A stretch of 64,000 nt of DNA from NCBI GenBank assembly GCA_033439685.1, contig JAUEDM010000003.1:1642001-1706000 (forward strand). The letters are read 5' to 3'. Below the pieces are notes generated by a model. That model searched no databases. It was not told where the DNA came from and saw only the letters and a list, made by a program, of their open reading frames with translations. The stretch is from Apodospora peruviana (taxonomy: Eukaryota; Ascomycota; Sordariomycetes; Sordariales; Lasiosphaeriaceae). Shown here piece after piece: positions 11,783-21,882 of this stretch. Position numbers and translations under genes: made by a program. Numbering within the stretch: the stretch's first letter is position 1; each line of letters opens with the position of its first letter.

Positions 11783-12660
11783 GGTGATGGAGGTCGTAGA
11801 TGTTGTGGGTGGATGGAGGGCCTCGACAACGGATCAATCGAGCCAATGTTGAAGTTTGTCGTTCAGGTCCACAGAGGGTATGGTAAAGGATGTATGAATT
11901 GCAACCTAGAAGGTCTTTCGATTCCAGCTGGAGGTTGCAGGATCAAGGAAGTGTTTTGTAGCTGAGGTGGGCAGCTGCTCCCCGCCTTGGGGCAACCACT
12001 CGTGGAACTCACCTGATGCTTTGCTTGCTTCCATTCCTTGCGTCCCCTGCTGATCTCCAATCCCGTCTGGAAATGACACCTCCCCGCAGAGCAGCCTGAT
12101 GATTGGATCACCCCACACCCCAGCAACGGCGGGGCATTTGTGACTGTGACGTCGTCCCTGAGGTTCGTCTCCGTATAAGCACGAACCCCTTCTGTTAGTG
12201 CTATTATCTGTATAGTCCCTGCATTTCGGTAATGTATGCCCGTACAATACTGTTCGTTACCACGATACGAATCAGAGAAAGCATCTCAGTTTTCCGTGAA
12301 TACAGAAACATTTAGCAACTCTTATTTATAAGTTTTCTCGATCGGTTCACTTGTTTTAATATTAGGTGCAGAATTCTATTTAACTTTGGGCTGGAGCTTG
12401 ACTTGAATCCACTGCCTGAAGCACAGCACTAACAATCAGGTACCAGTGTTCTCAATACGTAATCCTTAATGCTTACCGGGTTCCGTACAAGACCCTTACC
12501 CCGTCTGGATGTGTGGGGTGAACGGCAGTCGTCCTCTTTCTGGAGACAACCTCATCCTCCGGATTACACCCATCGCAAAGAAGCCTGGCGATGGTTTGAC
12601 CCCAAGCATACGCCTCTCCGCTGCCATGCTTGCGTTGATGTTGGCATCCAGGTATAGAAA
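11783..12660. other. Divergent promoter region (RPEL / TLDc genes)
   Basis: An 878-bp shared upstream region. It contains an AT-rich segment at about 12290-12380 and CCGTAC words near 12240 and 12482. Overlapping short frames at 11863-12247 and 12473-12657 lack domains and are treated as noise. Confidence 0.5.
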
Positions 12661-14587
12661 ATGGGGCAAGCACAGTCGGACGAGAGCCGGCCTCCTCCGT
12701 CGCACGAGGAGCTGACCAAAGCACTGGTACGTCGTCGTCTCATCCCTTCAACCATTTTATCTTCAATCATCTGACTCCCACGAACATCTTCAGGCCAGCA
12801 AGTTCGCCGATAAGTGTTTTACACCACTCGAGCTATATTCTCTCAAGGATGTCTTTAAGAGCCTTTCCGACACCGAGCAACACATCAGGTACCTGAAAGA
12901 AGACACCATCGCGCGATTCCTGGAGATTCCTGACATAGTTGGCGTCTCTCCAATTCTCTTCCAAATGGTATCGTACATCGGCGCCTTTCCCTTTCTCCAA
13001 GATGCACCCGCCGTGCTCGGACTTGAACAGATGGTCATGGTCATTACAATCATGACGGAGAGATACCGGCGCGTCTTGGCGAACGATGCCGCCGATCGGA
13101 GAAAGCTCCTGTTCAAGAGTCTTGCCGTTCACGACCGCAAGCTTTCTGCCATGGACTCGGACAAGGGAAACACCGAGAGCGTGGAGACTGACGTCACCAT
13201 GGCGGTACACGGTGGCACACAGCCGCTTGGATTTCACATCGACGCTGCAGGAGACGATGATGAGGAAGATGTCGGTCAGGAAGAAGACGACGAGCTGGTC
13301 CTCGCTGCCTTTGACTCCTTGAACTACATCGACGTCTTTCAGCACGGAAACTCGCCAACGATCCATAGCGCCATGATTCCAGCCGACAACATTCGCAAGT
13401 TGATTATGCTTCTGCTTTTAATCGCGCCTCTAGACTCGCAGGAGAGCCTGGCCTCTCATGCGAGTCGCGTATCTGGGTCGGAACTCGAAAGTTTGAGGAC
13501 AACAGCAGAATCCATACTAGCAGCCTTCCTGAACATTGAAACCGCCCCGGGCATCAAGTTCCCTCGCTTCAACGCTGTTATACAATCGTCCATGCCGTTT
13601 ATCTTCAATGGATTTACTGCTCTGTTTGAACACTTCCTCTTCTCCAAGAACCTCGATTTCCACAAGCATATAGGTGGCCAGGAATCGACGCCAAGCTTGC
13701 CACCCCAGATTATTCAGCCACTACTGCAGGATACTGGATCCATCATGAATATTAATGTGTTGTGTCAGTTGTCCCTCTTCATTCCTGGCGATTCACTATT
13801 CCGCAAGGTCCGCCTCCTATACTCTGGAGATGATGACGGTTTTAGCATGGGGAGTTTCGAGACCAAGGTCTTCAACTGGAGAGCGCCGACGATCCTCTTA
13901 GTTAGCGGGATTCGTCTCACCGACGAACCAGGCCACAAAAGCTATGGGGCCGAGTCCACGTTCCTATCAACCCTCCCGCCCAAGCGCTTCCCACACGGGA
14001 GTAAGGGGGAGACCGAACGACTGACTTTTGGTCTCTATCTCGGCCATCATTGGAAACATACCCACCGCGAGTGTTTTGGAGGAGAGGATACGCTCCTCTT
14101 CCAACTCGCTCCCGTTCACGACGTTTTTCGCGCATCCACCATCAACAAAGACTACGTCTCGTACACAAAGCATTCCGGAGCAACCAGCCACGCAGGCATA
14201 TCAGTAGGTTGCCCACCACCCCAACCCACGCAAGCGTACCGGCGGTCGAGCACCATTGCCCTTGGCTCCACATCTCTCGTGTTAGATAGCAGCTTCGAGT
14301 TCGGATGCTTTACACACGACTACACCACAAGAGGAGGTGCGTTCCAGACCAGTCCTGCTAGAAAGTTTGACTTCCAAGACCGCTTCGAGATCACCAGTCT
14401 CGAAGTATGGGGTTGTGGTGGGGACGATGAGGCGAAACAGCAGGCCGAACGGTGGGCGTGGGAAGCAAGAGAAGCCGAAGCAAGGAGAAAGATCAATCTC
14501 GGCACCGGGGATATCCAGGCTGATCGGGCATTGTTAGAGATGGCTGGACTAATCGGGACAAATCGGAGCGGCGGTAGCATGGGGTAG
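12661..14587 (+). CDS. TLDc-domain protein, Rtc5-like
   Basis: Exons 12661-12726 and 12794-14587 (intron 12727-12793) give 619 aa. It begins MGQAQSDES, a good N-myristoylation signal, so membrane association is likely. The middle carries an EF-hand-like or helical N-terminal half (SKFADKCFTPLELYSLKDVFKSL). The C-terminal third is the TLDc domain, with LFRKVRLLYSGDDDGFSMGSFETKVFNWRAPTILLV and closing on LEVWGCGG, the typical end of that fold. An acidic stretch DDDEEDVGQEEDDE lies near residue 195. A charged helix EAKQQAERWAWEAREAEARRK follows the domain. Fungal proteins of this layout are named restriction of telomere capping protein 5; yeast Rtc5 has been linked to V-ATPase regulation. The family call is firm; the cellular role is by analogy only. 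Confidence 0.9.
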
Positions 14588-14942
14588 ATAATTGTCTAGA
14601 GAGTGGATAATGATGGGAGAAAAATTCGCCCCTAGAAGTATGATTAGGTGTTATAGTCCGAACAAACGCCATTCCAATGCACTTTTATGCTCGGCACAAG
14701 GCTTCTGACCGTGGGCGTAGGTACGAGACAGGGAAGCGGGGTCCCTTTTCCTAAATCCCAAACATGAGGACCAATTTCCAAGCTGTGTGTAGTAGAACAA
14801 TTTATCTTCTACAAGATCTGGTTGGACATCACGAGAGACTCCCCGCTGTAGTATGTGCTCATTTTCGTGTGGCCTCAAGGTTGAGCTTCTCTTCTTGCGA
14901 GGGTTTTGGACATCACGAGAGACTCCCCGCTGTAGTATGTGC
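14588..14942. other. Convergent spacer containing an extra copy of the RCF1 gene end
   Basis: A 355-bp spacer between the TLDc stop and the RCF1 stop. Its right part is the extra half of an 84-bp tandem duplication that repeats the last codons and stop of RCF1 (see the repeat entry). Confidence 0.7.
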
Positions 14943-14989
14943 TCATTTTCGTGTGGCCTCAGGGTCGAGCTTCCCTTCTTGCGAGGGTT
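14822..14989. repeat. 84-bp tandem duplication across the RCF1 stop codon
   Basis: Copy 1 is 14822-14905 and copy 2 is 14906-14989. They differ at about three positions, all transitions (A/G, T/C, T/C). Copy 2 contains the real RCF1 stop (14943-14945) and its last codons; copy 1 repeats the same sequence downstream, in the 3' UTR. The unit is 28 codons long, so read-through of the stop would re-enter the same frame. Confidence 0.9.
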
Positions 14990-15652
14990 TGTCCTCATCC
15001 TTGGGCGACTTACCCGAACCTCCAAACCAACCACCCAGTGAACCGAGGACACCACTTCCCTCCGCTGGTCTGTCTGCATCATTTTGACTCTCCTTGCTCC
15101 GTTGCAATGCCTCATGTGCCTGCGCTGTGACGCCCTCCGCAGTCACGGGGCGCTCGGCTGCCTTCTTCCGCCTCCTGTCCAGCTTCTCCCGCAGCGCCTT
15201 GTCTTCTTGGTCGCGGACCTCAAGTTCTTTGATCCATTTCAGGCGCTTCTCCTCGGCATCTTGTTGCTGCCTCAACTCCCTCAATTCCTTGGTTTTCTTC
15301 CTGTCTTCAGAGAAGTACACGCCACCGGCGACCATAGCCACTACCGTGAAGCCTTGAGCTGCCACGCGGGCGCGAAACATTCGCTGGACTTGCTCGTGAT
15401 CACCCTTGCGCATGGCGCGGTAGGCGCCGGTGAAGGCGGCGACGGTGAGCACACATCCTATCGGGATGAGGGGCTCCTCTTTGATCTTACGAACGACTTT
15501 CTGGAGGCCGGACTCGTTGTAGAAATCACTATGGAGCGAGACGCCATGGTAAGCACGCGACGGACACCAAGGGATGCGCAAAGGGCAGTGTCAAGTGGTG
15601 TGATGACTTACTTGTTGTCGTCAAACGACGAGGGAAGTGATCGGTCGGACAT
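14943..15652 (-). CDS. RCF1: HIG1-domain respiratory supercomplex factor 1
   Basis: Mitochondrial inner-membrane protein that helps assemble and stabilise cytochrome bc1 / cytochrome oxidase supercomplexes. Exon 1 is 15652-15612 and exon 2 is 15528-14943, with an 83-nt intron that begins GTAAGT; length is 208 aa. The HIG1 type-2 motif Q-x3-R-x-R-x3-Q is present as QRMFRARVAAQ. Two hydrophobic segments flank it (PIGCVLTVAAFTGAYRAM and GFTVVAMVAGGVYF). The rest is a long charged coiled coil (KKTKELRELRQQQDAEEKR and following) and a Gly/Ser/Lys tail. This is the AIM31/RCF1 layout usual in Pezizomycotina. The 3' end of the gene is tandemly duplicated. It shares an upstream region of about 0.9 kb with the threonine deaminase gene. 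Confidence 0.93.
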
Positions 15653-16548
15653 GATGGGTGGTGTTTCAGCGGGGAAGCTTGTGCCTTGGTCGTCGGATGT
15701 CAAGACGCGAGGCGATGGTTCTTGAAAACTGGACGCAGCGGTTGATTGATGCAGTCGCGGACGGAATTTCAATGATCGCATGCACGTCTGCATGGTAGTG
15801 GAGACCAGTAGATGCGTCTGCTGTAATCCGTATTCCGTACACCCGTACAGTACAGCACGGTACCCATGTACAGAGTCGGTAAGGTACCTTTCAGAACTTC
15901 AACCTCGAGCCATCCGTGATCCATCTCATCCGAAGCTCTCGAACTTGGAGTAGGAGCCAGCCCTGCACATTTTCCGATAAAAGACCACTCGTCCGATATA
16001 ATACTAATAATACAGACTCCATCATGTCTGTACAGGTATGGAGTTAAAAGGCGCGCAAACCCCCGCTCTTTTCTGTCATATCACAGTACGGATTACAGCC
16101 TCCATTCTTTCAACATGCAACACAAAATCATGGAGATGAACACGTGCTGAAATAGCCCGAGCACTCCTATCTACGGTTAGAACTTCACCTGTAATAGTCA
16201 AGCCTCAACATCCGAAGTCGGTCCACAAGTCTGTAGGTTGACTTACAATAGATAAGGTACCTAAGGTACCTACTTGTATGCAGTGGTTGCGGCAACGGGC
16301 AATCGATGTACCCCACCACAGCGGAACCTACCGTGTTCGAGGCGTCTGGCTTCGAGCTCCAGGATTTTAGAGCTGGAGAAAGCTCGGAGTCATGCACCTG
16401 GATGGGTCCGGGGCCCGAAGAATCAACCCCTGTTGCCCGCAATCGCAGGTCAATTGCCCCACCAATATTTTGGGCCGACTGTCTTTAATAAGTCATTCGA
16501 GAACGACTTGTCCCACAGCTGCTCGACACTCACCGACAATCCAAAACC
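15653..16548. other. Divergent promoter region (RCF1 / ILV1)
   Basis: An 896-bp shared upstream region, dense in CCGTAC/GTACGG words (about 15827-15870 and 16087) and AGGTACCT words (about 15885, and a double copy at 16254-16273). A C/A-rich leader precedes the ILV1 start. No supported gene. Confidence 0.55.
16387..16393. promoter_or_regulatory. Possible Cpc1/Gcn4-type site upstream of ILV1
   Basis: GAGTCAT (minus strand ATGACTC) about 155 bp before the ILV1 ATG is one mismatch from the TGASTCA consensus of the general amino-acid control factor. Amino-acid biosynthesis genes in fungi are known targets of that factor. A single short match can arise by chance. Confidence 0.25.
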
Positions 16549-18395
16549 ATGGCTTCCTCAGAGACCCCGGAGCTGCCTCTGGCAACCGGAACGAGCACCC
16601 GCGAGACGAACGGCGTCAACGGCGTCCACAGTGTCACAAATGGCACCCCGACGCCCCGGACGCCCCAGAGGACGCCCTCCGTCGGCAGCTTTGCGCTGAC
16701 TGAGTACAGCGCCAAGCCATCGCCGCCATCGGAGGACAAGAGGACAAAGATGAAAAATATCGTGCCCAACGAGTTTCTTCTCCCGAACGGCAACCCTGAC
16801 GTGCGTTTGTACAACTCCAATCGTCCAGTGCGGCCGAACCAGGTGCTAAACATCGACTGCAGTATCTGCGCCTGATCATCACCTCGTATCCCCGCGTTCG
16901 CGAGGTGTGCAACGAGATCCCTCTGGTCCATGCTGTCAACCTGAGCAACCGCCTAGAGTGCAATGTGCTGCTCAAGCGCGAAGATGAGCAGCCTGTCTTC
17001 AGCTTCAAGCTCCGCGGCGCATACAACAAAATGGCCCACCTAGACCCCGCCGAGTCGTGGAAGGGAGTCGTGTGTTGCAGCGCCGGGAACCATGCCCAAG
17101 GCGTCGCCTACTCGGCTCGCAGGTTGAAGATACCAGCCACCATCGTTATGCCCAAGGGCACTCCCAGCATCAAGCACTTAAATGTGTCGCGGATGGGCGG
17201 CCATGTTGTTCTCCACGGCGCCGACTTTGACGAGGCCAAGGAAGAGTGTGCCCGTCGGGAAAAGCAAGATGGTTTGATCAACATCCCTCCCTTCGACGAT
17301 CCCTACGTTATTTCCGGTCAGGGAACCATCGGCATGGAAATCTTGTCCCAGACAAACTTGCAAAAACTTCAGGCCATCTTCTGCTGTGTCGGTGGCGGCG
17401 GCCTGATTGCTGGTGTTGGCGTGTACGTCAAGCGTATCGCGCCGCACGTCAAGATCATCGGTGTCGAGACGTACGACGCGGATGCCATGACACAGTCTCT
17501 GGCCAAGGGTGAGCGGGTTCTACTCAAGGACGTCGGCTTATTTGCAGACGGCGCTGCGGTTAAGACGGTGGGCGAGGAAACTTTCCGCATCTGCCAGGAG
17601 GTTGTAGATGAAATGGTCCGCGTCACCACGGACGAGGCTTGCGCCGCCATCAGGGACATGTTCGAGGACACGCGGTCTATCGTGGAGCCAGCCGGTGCCT
17701 TGGCGGTTGCCGGACTGAAGAAATGGGTGGCCGCCAATCCCTCCAGTGATCCCACCAGGTCACTAGTAGCCGTCACATCAGGTGCGAACATGAATTTTGA
17801 CCGGCTGGGCTTTGTCGCTGCTCGCGCCACCTACGGCGAGGGGAGAGAAGCCCTTTTGGCCGCTAAAATTCCCGAGCGGCCCGGTGCCTTCTCCGAACTG
17901 GTCAACGCCATCATGCCCCATGCCATAACTGAGTTCAGCTATCGATACGCAACCGAGAATGACGCCAACGTGCTGGTGGGTATCTCGCTCACCGCGCCCG
18001 GAAATGAACGGGCCCAGGAGCTCGAGTCCATCATTGAGCGCATCAAGGAGTCGGGCAGCATGGACGTGATGGACCTCTCTGGCGACGAGCTCGCCAAGAG
18101 CCATATCCGTTACATGGTGGGTGGTCGGTCCAACGTCCCGGATGAGCGACTCTACACATTCCGCTTCCCTGAACGCCCCGGCGCGCTGGAGCGTTTCTTG
18201 AGAACTCTGCGACCGAATTACAACATCAGTTTGTTTCAGTATCGGAACTACGGTGGTGATATCGGTCAGGTATTGACGGGCATACTCTGCCCGGACGAGG
18301 AAATCGGCGAGCTACAGCGATTCTTGAAGGAAATCGGATACCCCTGGGAGGACTGCACTGACTCGGCCGTCTTCAGGACCTTTTTGAGGTCTTGA
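16549..18395 (+). CDS. ILV1: Biosynthetic threonine deaminase (threonine ammonia-lyase)
   Basis: Converts L-threonine to 2-oxobutanoate and ammonia, the first step towards isoleucine, in mitochondria, using pyridoxal phosphate. Exons 16549-16800 and 16863-18395 are joined at LPNGNPD/YLRLIITS; the 62-nt intron has a CTAAC-like branch site. Length is 594 aa. The first 80 residues are Ser/Thr/Pro-rich with few acidic residues, consistent with a mitochondrial presequence. The PLP lysine is in SFKLRGAYNKM, the asparagine loop in SAGNHAQGVAYSA, and the phosphate-binding glycines in GGGGLIAGVG. Two C-terminal ACT-like regulatory domains follow, starting about IPERPGAFSELV and FPERPGALERFL, which carry isoleucine/valine feedback control in this family. 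The rest of the gene is intronless. Confidence 0.96.
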
Positions 18396-18966
18396 GGGCC
18401 GTCGCAATGTAAATAAAGAGAAACTAGAAAAGCTAAATGGAGGAGGAAGGGGGCGAGCGAGAACTGATAATAGATGCCATTTTGTGTTGGGCGTTTGCAT
18501 CCGGCGAGGGGTTTCTATTTCTTTTTTATCGGCGTATAAATGATAGAAAATGGGCTTTGTGGTGAAGATCTGCATTCGAGGCTTGAGGGCGTCCCTTTAC
18601 CTCTTGCAAAGTTTATAGATGTAATTGAGGATATTCTTCGTTTCGCTACCACGAGCCAGCTCTCACAAGATGACGATGATCTGTGCAATTGTCACTTGAA
18701 AATATAGCGAATGAGAACTTGATAATCTTAAACTTATAACGGTGATGTTATGGAAGAGGGCTTTCTTGTTCATGGATATCAGGGAAGGAGACTGGGCGTC
18801 CTAATGGCTGCTTCCAAAAGCGTTCTAACTCAAATTATGGTAGACTCTCTCCCCTACCCAGAAATGCACAAGTCCAGCTACCATTATATCTGACTCGTAT
18901 CCAGTTGAGCCTCATAGGTCTCTAACGAGAATGACCGCCGGTGTTTTTCTTTCTCTGATAGACATT
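18396..18966. other. Convergent intergenic spacer
   Basis: A 571-bp spacer between the ILV1 and permease stops, AT-richer than its surroundings and consistent with two 3' UTRs. No gene seen. Confidence 0.55.
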
Positions 18967-21882
18967 CTATTTCATCCAAACCCAGACCCATTCAACAAAC
19001 GTGGCCCAATTTTCCCTTGTGAACCCATCGTCGGGGAACTCCAGCCTACCCTTTCGCTTCGGGTTTGACGCCTGGACAGTATTGCTTAGATCCGATGATC
19101 GATCTGATATCCAGTCGGAAAATCGAAACCCGTGTTTTCGCAGGTTGTACACAAGGATAAGAAGGATGAACACGGGGAGCTGTACAAGGGACGGTTAGGT
19201 TAGCTTGTCATCGGGGTCAAGATGGTCTTTGCCGATAGGAGGCGACGTGATGAACGGAATACATCAGAAAAGAGCCGCGGAAGGAGAGACAGACGCTGAT
19301 GTATGCAGATATGAATCTGCGAACATTGAATGGCCGTTCCACAAAGGCCCCTACACCGTTGAATATCACGAGAATGCTGCAGGCGACAAGGCCATAGCAG
19401 GCCTTGAGCCATTGGCCGTGAGACTTGTACGGGTACAGTTGGTTGTCTCTGTCGTAGCTTGCAGCCTGCAGCTCAGAGGCATTGCCATATAGCTTAGCAT
19501 CTTCCAGTCTAGACGCGATTGCGCAGGTCAGTACTGGTGCGTGCAAGGATGGGGGGGTAGCAGGCCTAACGTTTTGAAGAAGCAGAGATAAGTCCAGCAG
19601 ACTGTAGCGTAAACAATCAGGCACGAAACGGTGCAGTTGTTGGCCAGTTCACTCAGCCTCTGGGGGAGGAAGAAAATGTCAGTCACCCGTCTCTCGTTCG
19701 CAAACAGGCATATTTAACTCACTGCCCCGGGCGATCCTGAACGGCCCATGAACCCCAGCAACATCATCGCAGCGGTGGCAAAGACCGCTCGGACAGGGAC
19801 ACCGGAACGGCACTGTCGGAGTCTTCTCGTGATAAACTCGGGCCCGGTCTGGCCGCGAAGTGCCAGAGTATGCAAGATCCTTGAACCAATGTACATGGAG
19901 TTGATGGCACACGTGAAGGCGGAGAAAACAAAGACGGCGTTGAAAAAGTGGGCTGCCGTGGGCATGCCGGCCTCAACAACAGCGATGATGAAGACTGAGT
20001 GAGCGCCGACCGATTGTCCTCCGCCGTTGATGAAAGGGTGGTCGGCAGGAACCACAAAGGAGGCCGTAATGACAGCAAGCGCGTACAGGCAGATAATACG
20101 CAGGTTGATCTTTCGGGCAGCCATTTTCATGCTCTCGACGTCTGAGAGTGCTCGGCTCTCTGCCGCGGTGGCGGCCATGATGTCCATACCTACGTAAGAA
20201 AACATCACACCAGTGAAGGTTGTCCTAGAACAAACGATTGAAATGATGTCAGTAACTCAATAGGCAACCAATGTGGGGGCCATAGCAAAGTACGCAGCGC
20301 TATGATCACTCACCAGACCCCCAGAAGTGTTCCAACAGACCCCGTGATGGTCCGCTGGAGGTTTCCATCCGAGTCCTTGACGTTGTAGTAAGGGTTGAAG
20401 AAGGAATACGGTGAATTCCAGTCTACAAGTGGTGCAGGCAGACAGTTAGCGCATTGCATTTCCACAAACACCGTCCTGCGTCCACAGGCACGCATCAAGA
20501 TAGGAGGAAGGCCATGACTTACACCGAGTTCCTATCGTCTCCGTGTAGTAGGAACCTTCTCGTGCTGCCCCAGATAACCGTTGTCAGCACATGCTACATG
20601 AAAACGATAACACAGAAGACCTCGTCAAGGTAGGTTACCTACGTTGCATAGTTGAGAGAATCAGCATCATGACGATCAACATCACGATGAAGATCAACTT
20701 GAAGCATCCAAACACATATTCAAGTTCACCAAAAACCTGCGTATTGGCCAAGGCGTGTTGTGTCAGCATATTGTCTTCGTTTCCTCAGCCACCTGGAAGG
20801 GGCTACGTTCTCGAGACATACCCGAACGGGAAATAGGTTGACGAGAATCACCAATGTCAGAAAGACACAGATCCAGACGGCATTGTCGACACTCTCGCCC
20901 ACCTCCCAACTCAAGAAAGTTTTTCCATCGTCGTAGTGGAACTTGATGGCATTCGAGACGGCAACTAGCTCGTCGGCAGCAAGTACGGCGTAGGCAAACC
21001 TGTGTCAAGGAACAGAACGAGTATTAGTCGGCACAGATCTCAGAAATACGACCGAATAATCTGCCACTGGGGTAGGGTTTATTCACCAATACATCCATCC
21101 AACAGCAAAGCCCATGCCCCTAGAGACAAAACGCCGAGGAAACTCCATGACGGGGGCATTTACGGGCATCAGTGCTGTCATCTCACCCAGGCAGGAGATA
21201 ACGGAAGAGATGATGGTTCCCATAAGCAGATAGCAGACAACAGCACCGCCGGGTCCAGCTGCGGCGACGGATCTGCCGCTTCCGAGAAATAGACCTGTGT
21301 ACAAATGAAGGTGAGCTTCCGCGCTTGACCTCACTACTACGCGTATGATTATGGTCGGGTAGAGTACCATTGCCTATCGTACTGGAAACGAGCTAGTCAG
21401 CACAGTTGATCGCGGCAAGGGGTCCAGCGGAAAAGGAGTCGAAAGCTCCATCACTGCATCGACGAAGACATAGAAACCAAGGGAAAACGGCCCCGACAGC
21501 GGATAGAGGATGGAATCGCAGTACGTACCCAGAAAACGCTATCATCTACAGACAATATGACAAGTTAGCCAGTGGCGCAGATCGTCATTCAGACGATAAC
21601 AAAAGACAGAGAGATATCGTACATTGATATGTCTCTCGTTCAAGACCCGCCTGGGATACAAGATATCAGCAACGACCCAAGTGACTGCCCGAGACCATGA
21701 CTGACGAGTGCTCACCAAAGGCTTTCACCACGCAACTCCCGGCGTCCCTCTGCCGGCGTCGGCTCGTCGAAGCCATTCAAAGTTGGGCCGTCGACATCAG
21801 GCTGCGGGCTCTGGGTGCCATTGTCTGGGAAGATGTGGGGCGTGAGAGCCTCGGGCTTCTCGTAGTCCATGTTGCGATTCAT
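18967..21882 (-). CDS. Amino-acid permease (APC superfamily, AA_permease type), 13 exons
   Basis: Plasma-membrane amino-acid transporter. Reconstructed exons: 21882-21716, 21650-21623, 21545-21529, 21381-21368, 21294-21087, 20999-20822, 20736-20643, 20564-20523, 20422-20314, 20224-19723, 19659-19571, 19508-19295, 19179-18967. All borders are GT..AG and the sum is 1875 nt (624 aa). The junctions of exons 2-5 rebuild RHINMIAFSGTIGNGLFLGSG, the family's first transmembrane helix. Later blocks include MGTIISSVISCLGEMTALMP, GFAVGWMYWFAYAV, SYVGMDIMAATAAES and FNAVFVFSAFTCAINSMYIGSR, giving about 12 helices. The C-terminal tail ends WATFVEWVWVWMK. The substrate cannot be told from sequence; it is not an obvious Dip5 or Ssy1 orthologue. 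The start could be 21882 or the in-frame ATG at 21870. Exons 3 (17 nt) and 4 (14 nt) are microexons. Exon boundaries at 20643 and 19295 are the least certain. Confidence 0.88.
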
